Below are positions 33,304-41,634 of a stretch of 64,000 nt of DNA, piece by piece (the stretch's first letter is position 1; each line of letters opens with the position of its first letter). This stretch comes from Amycolatopsis lurida (lineage in GTDB: Bacteria > Actinomycetota > Actinomycetes > Mycobacteriales > Pseudonocardiaceae): assembly GCF_900105055.1 (NCBI RefSeq), contig NZ_FNTA01000004.1:4743501-4807500 (forward strand). Direction: 5' to 3'. The notes under the pieces were generated by a model. It worked only from the letters and a program-made list of their open reading frames with translations, was not told the DNA's origin and did no database searches. Made by a program: the position numbers and the translations under genes.

Positions 33304-34260
33304 ATGCGCATCAAGACGCTCGGTCTGCTGGCCGCCTCGCTACTGGCCCTCATCGCCGCGCCGGCCCAGGCCGCCGACGGCAACCCCCTTGAGAAGACCA
33401 ACGGCTTCTACGTCGACCCGAACTCCAACCCCGCGGTCTGGGTGAAGAATCACCCGGGCAGCACCGCCGACAAGATCAAGGCCGCCATCTCCACCAAGGC
33501 GGGCGCGCGCTGGTTCGGCAACTGGAGCGGGAACGTCAAGACCGCCGTCGACGGCTACACCTACGCCGCCGACGTGGCCGACAAGCTGCCGATCCTGGTC
33601 GCCTACAACATCCCCGGCCGCGACTGCGGCGGTCACTCCGGTGGCGGCGCGGGCAGCCCGGAGGCGTACCGGACCTGGATCTCGAACTTCGCCGACGGTA
33701 TCGGCGGCAAGCCCGCGGTCGTCGTCATCGAGCCGGACGCGCTCGCGCAGGTCGACTGCCTGCCCGCCGGTGAGCGCCAGACCCGCCTCGATCTGCTCAA
33801 GTACGCCGCGGAGCAGTTCGCCGCCAAGGCCCCGAACACCTGGGCGTACATGGACGGCGGCAACTCGACCTGGATCCCCGCCGCGACCATGGCCGACCGG
33901 CTCAACGCCGTCGGGGTGAAGTCGATCCGCGGTCTCGCGATCAACGTGTCGAACTACAAGACCACCACCGACTCGGCGAACTACGGCAAGGCCGTCAGCG
34001 CCGCGCTGTCGAGCAAATACGGCTACACCAAGCCGTTCGTGATCGACACGAGCCGTAACGGCAACGGCCCGCTGGGCTCCGAGTGGTGCAACCCGGCCGG
34101 GCGCAAGCTCGGGGCGACCTCGCAGACCGGCGGTGGCGCCGAGATGCTGCTCTGGGTCAAGGTGCCCGGCGACTCCGACGGCAAGTGCGGGATCGCGCCG
34201 AACGTCGAAGCCGGTCAGTTCAGCCCCGATCTCGCGCTGCGCCTGATCAGCGGGACCTGA
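33304..34260 (+). CDS. Glycoside hydrolase family 6 (secreted endoglucanase-like)
   Basis: A 318-residue secreted GH6 catalytic domain without a carbohydrate-binding module. The signal peptide is MRIKTLGLLAASLLALIAAPAQA. YNIPGRDCGGHSGGG has Asp107, and VVIEPDALAQVDC has the general acid Asp145. Further GH6 blocks are MDGGNSTWIP, NVSNYKTT, VIDTSRNGNGP and LLWVKVPGDSDGKCG. It cleaves beta-1,4-glucan from within or from the non-reducing end. The mature enzyme has paired Cys residues typical of the family. Confidence 0.9.
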   Translation: MRIKTLGLLAASLLALIAAPAQAADGNPLEKTNGFYVDPNSNPAVWVKNHPGSTADKIKAAISTKAGARWFGNWSGNVKTAVDGYTYAADVADKLPILVAYNIPGRDCGGHSGGGAGSPEAYRTWISNFADGIGGKPAVVVIEPDALAQVDCLPAGERQTRLDLLKYAAEQFAAKAPNTWAYMDGGNSTWIPAATMADRLNAVGVKSIRGLAINVSNYKTTTDSANYGKAVSAALSSKYGYTKPFVIDTSRNGNGPLGSEWCNPAGRKLGATSQTGGGAEMLLWVKVPGDSDGKCGIAPNVEAGQFSPDLALRLISGT

Positions 34261-34422
34261 CCGCCCCGAAACCCGTCGCGCCGGCTGTTCGTCTGTGACC
34301 CTCGTTCTCCCGAGAAGGCGAGGGCCACGACCCCTTGGACAGCAGCCGGCGCGACGCCTCCATTTCCCCGCCTCCGGTAGTACGGTGACCTGAGTCACAG
34401 TGTCGACCGAGAGGATGGCGTC

Positions 34423-35475
34423 GTGGAGTTCCAGCTGGGGATCGGTACCAGGAAGGGCTTGTTCCTCGCCCGCAGCGAGGACCGCGAGAACTGGGAGATC
34501 TCCGAACCGAAGTTCCCCATGGAGGCCGTCCGGGCGGTCGCGCTGGCCCCCTCGAAGATCTACGCGGCCGCGGTCAACGAACACTTCGGCCCGACGATTG
34601 CGACGTCGGAGGACTTCGGCGAGACCTGGTCCCAACCCGATCACGCGCCGGTCGCCTTCCCCGCCGACACGGAGACCGCGCTCGAAGGCATCTGGCAGAT
34701 CGTGCTCGCCGGTGACGTCGTCTACGCCGGTGTCGAGCCGTCGGCGCTGTTCCGGTCCGAGGACGGCGGCGAGACCTTCGAACTCGTCCGCGGGCTCTGG
34801 GACCACGAGCATCGTCCACACTGGACTCCCGGTGGCGGCGGCCAGATGATCCACACGATCCTGCCGCATCCCGCGGATTCCGGGCGGATCACCGTCGCCA
34901 TGTCGACCGGCGGGGTCTACCGCACCGAGGACGGCGGCAAGAGCTGGACGGCGTCGAACCGCGGGATCAGCGCGGGTTTCCTGCCCGACGAGGAACCCGA
35001 GTTCGGGCAGTGCGTGCACAAGGTCGCGATGCACCCGTCGCGCCCCGAGCGCTTCTTCCTGCAGAACCACGGCGGGGTGTACCGCAGCGACGACGACGCG
35101 AAGACGTGGCACTCGATCGCCGACGGCCTGCCGAACGACTTCGGCTTCGCGATGGTGGTCCATCCGTCCAAACCGGACACTGTCTACAACTTCCCCTTGG
35201 TGGCCGACGTTCTCCGCTTCCCGCCGGAGGGCTGTTGCCGGGTCTATCGCAGCGAGGACGCGGGCGAGACCTGGACAGGCCTCGGAAATGGCTTACCGGA
35301 CAAGGGGTTCTACGCGGGAGTGCTGCGGGACGGGATGTGCGTGGACTCGCGGGACGGCATCTACTTCGGCACGCGATCCGGTGAAGTGTGGGCGAGTCCC
35401 GACGAAGGCGACACCTGGCATCAGGTGGCCGCGCATCTGCCGGACGTGCTGTGCGTGCGGGCCCAGGTGGTCTAG
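34423..35475 (+). CDS. BNR/sialidase-like beta-propeller protein
   Basis: A 350-residue cytoplasmic beta-propeller with repeated Asp-box-like motifs: TSEDFGETWS, SEDGGETFEL, TEDGGKSWTA, SDDDAKTWHS, SEDAGETWTG and SPDEGDTWHQ. These BNR repeats are found in exo-glycosidases and in non-enzymatic propellers. There is no signal peptide and no obvious sialidase Arg triad, so enzymatic activity is doubtful. Start GTG 34423. The stop abuts the GTG of the MoaD-like gene, so the two are coupled. Confidence 0.8.
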   Translation: MEFQLGIGTRKGLFLARSEDRENWEISEPKFPMEAVRAVALAPSKIYAAAVNEHFGPTIATSEDFGETWSQPDHAPVAFPADTETALEGIWQIVLAGDVVYAGVEPSALFRSEDGGETFELVRGLWDHEHRPHWTPGGGGQMIHTILPHPADSGRITVAMSTGGVYRTEDGGKSWTASNRGISAGFLPDEEPEFGQCVHKVAMHPSRPERFFLQNHGGVYRSDDDAKTWHSIADGLPNDFGFAMVVHPSKPDTVYNFPLVADVLRFPPEGCCRVYRSEDAGETWTGLGNGLPDKGFYAGVLRDGMCVDSRDGIYFGTRSGEVWASPDEGDTWHQVAAHLPDVLCVRAQVV

Positions 35476-35748
35476 GTGGTCCGGGTTCTGCTGCCCGCGA
35501 TGCTGCGGCCGCTCGCGGACGGCCGCGGCACGCTCGAAGTCGAGGCCTCGACGCTCGACGGCGTCCTGGACTCGCTCGGCGCCGGGTTCCCCGCGCTGGA
35601 ACGCCGTCTGCGCGACGAAACCGGCGCGCTGCGGCGCTACGTGAACTTCTATGTGGACGGTGAGGAGTGCCGCCGTCTCGACGGCGCCAAGACCTCCCTC
35701 GCCGAGGCGAAGGAAGTGCAGATCATCCCGTCGGTCGCCGGCGGCTGA
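35476..35748 (+). CDS. MoaD/ThiS-family sulfur carrier-like protein
   Basis: A 90-residue ubiquitin-fold protein. It begins MVRVLLPAMLRPLADGRGTLEVEASTLDGVLDSL and ends VQIIPSVAGG, with the terminal Gly-Gly that is adenylated and thiocarboxylated in MoaD and ThiS. Its GTG follows the stop of the BNR gene with no gap. No MoaE or E1-like gene is near, so its partner is elsewhere or it works with the propeller protein. Confidence 0.85.
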   Translation: MVRVLLPAMLRPLADGRGTLEVEASTLDGVLDSLGAGFPALERRLRDETGALRRYVNFYVDGEECRRLDGAKTSLAEAKEVQIIPSVAGG

Positions 35749-35751
35749 ACT

Positions 35752-35815
35752 CGCAATTCGGCACCTGCTTGCGATTCTTGCGTGTGCAACTACCGCAAGC
35801 AGGTGCCGAATTGCG
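35752..35815. terminator. Bidirectional 22-bp hairpin between convergent genes
   Basis: Arms 35752-35773 and 35794-35815 are exact complements with a 20-base loop. They contain CAATTCGGCACCTGCTTGCG. It fills the 73-base gap between the MoaD-like and the OtsB/GH15 gene ends and can serve both. Confidence 0.7.
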
Positions 35816-35821
35816 TGAGCG

Positions 35822-38350
35822 CTACTGGGAAAGCAGGTTCGCGCAGCGGATCAGCCCGATGTGCGAGTACGCCTGCGGGTGGTTGCCCAGCGAGCGCTCC
35901 GCGATCGGGTCGAACTGCTCGGGCAGCAGCCCGGTCGGGCCCGCGGCGTCGACGATCTGCGTGAACAGTTCCTCGGCCTCGGTGCGCCGCCCGGTGAGCA
36001 GGTACGCCTCGATGAGCCACGCCGCGCAGATGTGGAAACCGCCCTCGCCGCCGGGAAGGCCGTCGTCGCGACGGTAACGGTACACAGTGGACCCACTGCG
36101 CAGTTCCGCCTCGATCGCGGTCACCGTGGACTGGAAGCGCGGGTCGGCCGGATCGATCAGCCCGGTCAGCCCGACGAACAGCGACGCTGCGTCGAGATCC
36201 GTTCCGTCGTAAGCGGTCGTGAAGGCCTGGACCTCTTCGTTCCAGCCCTTCTCCAGGACGTCCGCGGCGATCTCGTCACGCAGCGAAGGCCACGCGCCCG
36301 GCACCTCGCGGCCGTAGACCTCGCCCAGTTTGATCGCCCGGTCGATGGTCACCCAGCACATCACCCGCGAGTACACCCGGTGGCGCGGCACGTGCCGCTC
36401 CTCCCAGATGCCGTGGTCCGGCTCGTTCCAGCGCCGCGTGACGGCCTCGGCCATCGCGCGCACCATCTGCCAGTCCTCGTCGCGGAGCTCACCGCGCGCC
36501 GACGCGAGCGTCTGCACGAGTTCGACGACCGGGCCGAACACGTCCAGCTGGACCTGGTGGTTCGCCAGGTTGCCGACGCGGACCGGCCGCGAACCGGCGT
36601 ACCCGGGCAGCGACTCGATGACCGCTTCGGCGCCGATCACGCTGCCCGCCAGCGTGTACAGCGGGTGCAGCCGTTCCGGACCGGCCAAAGTGGACAGGAC
36701 ACCGTGCAGCCAGCGGAGGTAGCCTTCCGCCTCTTCGGTCGAGCCGAGGTGGACCAGTTCACGCACGGTCATGGCCGCGTCACGGATCCAGCAGTAGCGG
36801 TAGTCCCAGTTCCGGACGCCGCCGATCTCCTCCGGCAGCGAGGAGGTCGCCGCCGCGAGCACGCCGCCGGTGTCGGTGTTCACCAGCCCGCGCAACGTGA
36901 GCGCCGAGCGGCCGACGAGGTCGGTCTGGACGCCGGGCAGTTTGAGCGTCCGCGCCCAGGTGCTCCAGTAGTCGCCCGCACGGGCCCGCCGATCGACTTC
37001 GGACAATTCGTGCGCGCCGAGATCCGAGGTGCCGCAACGGAGTTCGAGCACCACCGGGTTGTCCGGGGTGGGGGTGACGAGCGCCGTCGCGGTGTCGTTC
37101 ATGCCGTCGGAGGTGATCTCCCACTCCACGCCCGGCGAACGCAGCGCGAACGGTTCCGAGGTGCCCTGCACCAGGATCCCGTCGCCCTCGGCGACCAGCT
37201 TCACCGGCACACCACCGAATTCGGGCCGCGGCGCGAACACGATCTCCGCCGCCGCCTCACCCGAGATCACCCGGACGAGATCGGTGCGGTGCGAGGGGCT
37301 CTCCGGCTCCAGGTAGTCGGTGACGAGCAGCCGGGACCAGCGGGTCTCGACCGTCATCGTGTTCGGCAGGTAGCGCTGCCCGAGCGGCAGGCCGTTGCGG
37401 TGCGGCTTGATCGAGAAGTGTCCGGCGCCGGCCCCGCCGAGCAGATCCGCGAAGATCGCGGGCGCGTCGGGCCCGGGGTGGCACAGCCAGGTCAGCCGGG
37501 CGTCCGGGGTGACCAGCGCGACCGAACGTTCGTTGGCCAGCATGGAAAGCCGCTCGATCGGCGGCGCCTGCTCGCCGTACAGCCAATTGCGCCGCTCTTC
37601 GAGGAGGAAGGCGAGCGCCATCGCGACGTCGACGGTGTCCGGGACCCGGTACTGAGCGAGGCTCTCCCCGTCGCCGACCTTCACGCCGACGTCCGGGCCG
37701 GAGATCCGGGCGAACGCCTTCTCGTCGGTGACGTCGTCGCCGAGGAAGACCGCGGCCGTCGCGCCGACCTGGTGGCGCAGGGTGTCCAGCGCGCGGCCCT
37801 TGTCCGTCTGGACGACCGCGAGCTCGACGACCTCCTTGCCGTCGGTCGTTGACACGCCCTCCCACCGGGCGGGTCCATTGTGGACGTCGCGCAGGACCCG
37901 GCGGCCCGCCTCGTGCTCGGCCCGGCGGACGTGCACCGCGATGCTGGCGGGCTTGACCTCGAGTGAGACGCCCGGCACGTCGAGCACCAGGTTCTCCAGC
38001 TCGGCTTCGAGCCGTCTGTGCAGCTCCCGGGCCTTGTCGTCGAGCGCGTGGATGAAGCCGATGTCGAATTCGGACCCGTGGCTGCCGACCAGGTTCACCT
38101 CGGCCGGGAGACGGGACAGGGTGGCGAGATCACGCAGCGCGCGGCCGGAGATGACCGCGGTGGTCGTCTCGTGCAGGCCGGCCAGCGACCTCAGCGCGCC
38201 TACCGATTCGGGCAGCGGCCGGGCTTCGTCCGGATTGGCCGTGATCGGAGCCAGCGTGCCGTCGTAGTCGCAGGCGACCAGCAACCGCGGGGTGCGCGCG
38301 ACCTGGACGATCGCGCGCCGCAGCTCGGCGGGCAGTGCCTCGGCGGTCAA
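35822..38350 (-). CDS. Trehalose-6-phosphate phosphatase fused to GH15 glycosidase
   Basis: An 842-residue two-domain protein. Residues 1-240 are an OtsB-type HAD phosphatase: ACDYDGTLAPI (Asp28, Asp30), VISGRAL, and FLGDDVTDEKAF. From about residue 260 to the end is a family 15 glucoamylase/trehalase-like domain with NWDYRYCWIRDAAMTV, GIWEERHVPRHRVYSRVMCWVTIDRAI, GWNEEVQAFTTAYDG and EQFDPIAERSLGNHPQAYSHIGLI. The first domain makes trehalose from the product of otsA, 36 bases upstream. The second may hydrolyse trehalose or an alpha-glucan. One protein that can both make and possibly degrade the sugar suggests tight flux control. Confidence 0.9.
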   Translation of the reverse strand: MTAEALPAELRRAIVQVARTPRLLVACDYDGTLAPITANPDEARPLPESVGALRSLAGLHETTTAVISGRALRDLATLSRLPAEVNLVGSHGSEFDIGFIHALDDKARELHRRLEAELENLVLDVPGVSLEVKPASIAVHVRRAEHEAGRRVLRDVHNGPARWEGVSTTDGKEVVELAVVQTDKGRALDTLRHQVGATAAVFLGDDVTDEKAFARISGPDVGVKVGDGESLAQYRVPDTVDVAMALAFLLEERRNWLYGEQAPPIERLSMLANERSVALVTPDARLTWLCHPGPDAPAIFADLLGGAGAGHFSIKPHRNGLPLGQRYLPNTMTVETRWSRLLVTDYLEPESPSHRTDLVRVISGEAAAEIVFAPRPEFGGVPVKLVAEGDGILVQGTSEPFALRSPGVEWEITSDGMNDTATALVTPTPDNPVVLELRCGTSDLGAHELSEVDRRARAGDYWSTWARTLKLPGVQTDLVGRSALTLRGLVNTDTGGVLAAATSSLPEEIGGVRNWDYRYCWIRDAAMTVRELVHLGSTEEAEGYLRWLHGVLSTLAGPERLHPLYTLAGSVIGAEAVIESLPGYAGSRPVRVGNLANHQVQLDVFGPVVELVQTLASARGELRDEDWQMVRAMAEAVTRRWNEPDHGIWEERHVPRHRVYSRVMCWVTIDRAIKLGEVYGREVPGAWPSLRDEIAADVLEKGWNEEVQAFTTAYDGTDLDAASLFVGLTGLIDPADPRFQSTVTAIEAELRSGSTVYRYRRDDGLPGGEGGFHICAAWLIEAYLLTGRRTEAEELFTQIVDAAGPTGLLPEQFDPIAERSLGNHPQAYSHIGLIRCANLLSQ

Positions 38351-38386
38351 CGATTTCTCCTCGGGAACGTAGCGGGGGTTGGGGAA

Positions 38387-39838
38387 TCAGTCGGCCGGTT
38401 CGGCACCGAGTGCTTGGAGGAACGAGCGCGCCCAGCGGTCGACGTCATGCGTGAGGACCTGTCGACGCATGGCGCGCATACGGCGGCGTCCCTCTGCGGG
38501 GTCGAGCGTAATGGCAGTCTCCAAGGCGTTCTTCACCCCGTCCAGGTCATGCGGGTTGACCAGGAGCGCGCTGGTGAGCTCCGCCGCGGCGCCGGCGAAC
38601 TCCGAAAGCACGAGCGAACCGCCCAGGTCGTGGCGGCAGGCGACGTACTCCTTGCAGACGAGGTTCATCCCGTCACGCAGGGGAGTGACCACCATGACAT
38701 CGGCCGCGGAGAAGAACGCGGCCAGCTCCGTCCGGTTCACGGACTGGTGCAGATAATGCACGACCGGGTGACCCACGCGGGCGAATTCGCCGTTGATCCG
38801 CCCGACCATCTGCTCGATGTCGCCGCGCATCCGCTGGTAGTGCTCGACACGCTCGCGGCTCGGGGTGGCCAGCTGGACGAACGTCACGTCCTCCGGGCGG
38901 ACGCGGCCTTCGTGCAGCAGCTCGTGCAACGCCTGCAATCGCAGGTCGATGCCCTTGGTGTAGTCGAGCCGGTCGACGCCGAGCAAGACCTTCTTCGGAT
39001 TGCCGAGGTCGCGCCGCAGCTGGGCGGCGCGTTCGGCGACGCCCTTGGTCTTGGCGAGTTTGTCGAGGCCGATGGCGTCGATGGAGATCGGGAACGCGCC
39101 GACCCGCACCGTGCGATCGCCGACCTGCATCAGGCCGGGGCGGGTGCGGATGCCGACCGCGCCGCGGCTGGACTCGAGACCCGCCAGCTGCCGCGCCAGC
39201 CAGAGGAAATTCTGCGCGCCACCCGGCCGGTGGAAGCCGACGAGGTCGGCCCCGACCAGGCCGCGGACGATCTCGGTCCGCCACGGCATCTGCATGAACA
39301 ACTCGACCGGGGGAAACGGGATGTGCAGGAAGAACCCGATCCGGAGGTCGGGACGCAGCTCGCGGAGCATCGCCGGGACCAGCTGCAGCTGGTAGTCCTG
39401 GATCCACACGGTCGCGCCCTCGGCGGCGACCTTCGCGCTCGCCTCGGCGAAGCGCCGGTTCACCCGGACGTAGGCCTCCCACCAGCTCCGGTCGAACACC
39501 GGCCGCTCCACCACGTCGTGGTACAGCGGCCAGAGCGTCGCGTTGGAGAAGCCCTCGTAGTAGTCGCGGACGTCGTCCGACGTCAGGGAGACCGGGTGCA
39601 GGACCAAGCCGTCGTCGTCGAATTCCTCGACGTCGACGTCGGGTACACCCGGCCACCCGACCCAGGCTCCCTTGCGTGACCGCAGGAACGGTTCGAGCGC
39701 GGACACCAGTCCGCCCGGGCTCGCCGTCCAGCGCCTGCTTCCGTCGGCGGTCCGTTCGAGGTCCACCGGGAGCCTGTTCGCCACCACCACGAAATCCGCG
39801 GAGGCCGTTCTGCTCGTCTCGGCAATCACTTCGTCCAC
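38387..39838 (-). CDS. otsA: Trehalose-6-phosphate synthase
   Basis: A 483-residue GT20 glycosyltransferase making trehalose 6-phosphate from glucose 6-phosphate and a nucleotide-glucose. FVVVANRLPV and SPGGLVSALEPFL are the N-terminal donor/acceptor contacts. VWIQDYQLQLVPAML, GFFLHIPFPP and LLGVDRLDYTKGIDLRLQAL follow. LVCKEYVACRHDLGGSLVLSEFAGAA is the C-terminal nucleotide site. It reads into the phosphatase/GH15 fusion and forms a two-gene trehalose operon. Confidence 0.93.
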   Translation of the reverse strand: MDEVIAETSRTASADFVVVANRLPVDLERTADGSRRWTASPGGLVSALEPFLRSRKGAWVGWPGVPDVDVEEFDDDGLVLHPVSLTSDDVRDYYEGFSNATLWPLYHDVVERPVFDRSWWEAYVRVNRRFAEASAKVAAEGATVWIQDYQLQLVPAMLRELRPDLRIGFFLHIPFPPVELFMQMPWRTEIVRGLVGADLVGFHRPGGAQNFLWLARQLAGLESSRGAVGIRTRPGLMQVGDRTVRVGAFPISIDAIGLDKLAKTKGVAERAAQLRRDLGNPKKVLLGVDRLDYTKGIDLRLQALHELLHEGRVRPEDVTFVQLATPSRERVEHYQRMRGDIEQMVGRINGEFARVGHPVVHYLHQSVNRTELAAFFSAADVMVVTPLRDGMNLVCKEYVACRHDLGGSLVLSEFAGAAAELTSALLVNPHDLDGVKNALETAITLDPAEGRRRMRAMRRQVLTHDVDRWARSFLQALGAEPAD

Positions 39839-39919
39839 CAGCCGCTCCCTCGATTCGCGGGTCGCTGCCCTAAGCGGAAACCCTATCGCGCGAGGAGGTC
39901 GCGGCCGGTCGGCGAGCGA

Positions 39920-41485
39920 TCACTCCAAGCGTCGTTCGGCGGGTTCCATCGGGCCCGCCATCCTCGGCCCGGCGAACTTGCGTTCGAGCCTGCCGAGCCC
40001 GGTGCGTACCGGCTGCGCGAGGTATTCACCGAGTACCACACCCGCTGCCAGCGCAAGCCCGATCGCGACCGCGGTCATCAGCGTCGAGATGTTCCCGCCG
40101 GGCTCGACGCCCAATTGGTATAGACCACGATAGGTGGAGAGGCCGGGGAGGAGGGGCGTGATGCCGGACACAGCCACCACGAGAGGTGTCACCTTGAGCC
40201 GCCTCGCGAGCACGCCCCCGCAGAAACCGACCAGGGTGGCGGCCACGGCGGACGAACTGACGGCCTGGAAGTCGGTCAGCATCAAGGCCCCGTAGACCGC
40301 GCCGCCGATGGCGCCCGCCGCTCCCGCGACGATCATCGCGCGCAGCGTCGAGTACGAGGCCAGCGCGAAGCAGGCCGACGCGCCGACGCTGCCCAGAATG
40401 ATGATCGGCAGGTCCTGCGGCGTCGACGAGACGACCTCGGGCAGCGGCGTCAGCGGCAGGCCGAGCAGCACCGCGATCTTCAGCGCCAGCACCACGCCCG
40501 CGATCAGCCCGGCACTCATCAGCGCCGTTTCCATCGTGCGCCCGGCCGCTGTGACGTAATAGCCGGTGATGGCGTCCTGCACGGCGGAAACCGTGGAAAG
40601 ACCGGACAGCAGCACGGTGACGGCCGCCGCGACGACCAGCGTGGGTTTGTCCGTGGTGAGGAGGTTGCTGCTGACTATGGCCATCGCGGACAGGGTCGCG
40701 ACCAGGCCGCCGATCACCTGCTGGAAGAAGAACGGCAGCGCGAAGCGGTTGAGGAAGCGGCCGAGGCGGTCGATGACCGCGCTGATCACCAGCGCGACCA
40801 GCGCGACGTCGATGCTGCCACCGAGGATCAGGGTGATGAACGCGGCCAGCCCGCCCCAGGCGGCCGTGGCCACCCAGCGGGGGTACGGGTGCGGCGCGGT
40901 CGTGATCCGCTGGAGTTCCTGCTGGGCCTCTTCGGCGCCGATGTTGCCGCGGACGATCCGGCGGACCAGCGTCTCGGTCTGGGTGAGCCGCGTGTAGTCG
41001 AGGCTGCGCGAGCGGACCACCCGCAGTGCCGTCACCGGGGCCATGTCGGTGCCGCGGTGGCAGGTCACCGTGATCGACGTGAAGATCACGTCGACCTCGC
41101 AGTGCGGGAGGCCGAGTGCGGAGGTCAGCGCGATGATCGTCGCCGTGACGTCGGAGGCGCCGGCGCCGCTCGACATCTGGACCTCGCCGATGCGCAGGGC
41201 GAGGTCCAGGACGAAGTTGACCGTCGAGTCGTCGGGCGGCTTCGGCCCCATCGCCTCGTCGGCCTCGACGGCGGGCTGCTCCGCCGTCGGCGCCTCGAGG
41301 ATCTGCCAGGCGCGGCGGCGCAGCAGATTCGGCCGGTGCGAGCGGGCCTGGGGGATCGATCGCTCTCCGTCACGCTGGCGCGGCGCTTCCAGCAGCCATT
41401 CGCCACGTTCGGGTGTTTCGTCCTGGTTCTTTTCGACACCGCGTTCGCCCGCCTGGGCCCTCTTGGTGTGCTCGTTGATCTTCAT
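39920..41485 (-). CDS. Threonine/serine exporter family protein (ThrE-like)
   Basis: A 521-residue membrane protein. A charged cytoplasmic leader of about 95 residues precedes the ThrE N-terminal domain with VNFVLDLALRIGEVQMSSGAGASDVTATI and FTSITVTCHRGTDMAPVTALRVV. Ten or so membrane segments follow from residue 200, in the ThrE and ThrE_2 halves. Single-chain ThrE is the actinobacterial form, which exports threonine, serine or small peptides. The leader is rich in Glu, Arg and Gln and longer than usual. Confidence 0.88.
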   Translation of the reverse strand: MKINEHTKRAQAGERGVEKNQDETPERGEWLLEAPRQRDGERSIPQARSHRPNLLRRRAWQILEAPTAEQPAVEADEAMGPKPPDDSTVNFVLDLALRIGEVQMSSGAGASDVTATIIALTSALGLPHCEVDVIFTSITVTCHRGTDMAPVTALRVVRSRSLDYTRLTQTETLVRRIVRGNIGAEEAQQELQRITTAPHPYPRWVATAAWGGLAAFITLILGGSIDVALVALVISAVIDRLGRFLNRFALPFFFQQVIGGLVATLSAMAIVSSNLLTTDKPTLVVAAAVTVLLSGLSTVSAVQDAITGYYVTAAGRTMETALMSAGLIAGVVLALKIAVLLGLPLTPLPEVVSSTPQDLPIIILGSVGASACFALASYSTLRAMIVAGAAGAIGGAVYGALMLTDFQAVSSSAVAATLVGFCGGVLARRLKVTPLVVAVSGITPLLPGLSTYRGLYQLGVEPGGNISTLMTAVAIGLALAAGVVLGEYLAQPVRTGLGRLERKFAGPRMAGPMEPAERRLE

Positions 41486-41634
41486 GATCGATCCACCTCC
41501 TCACTCTGGTTCGAGGGACTTTCCCGAGGAGCATCGGGGCCGGTGCCTCGACCGTTGCAGGAAACCCGAAGTGGCGTCCACCACGTCGGAGGAAGATCAT
41601 CGCGGGCGCACCGGTTTGCGGCACACTGCATGCC

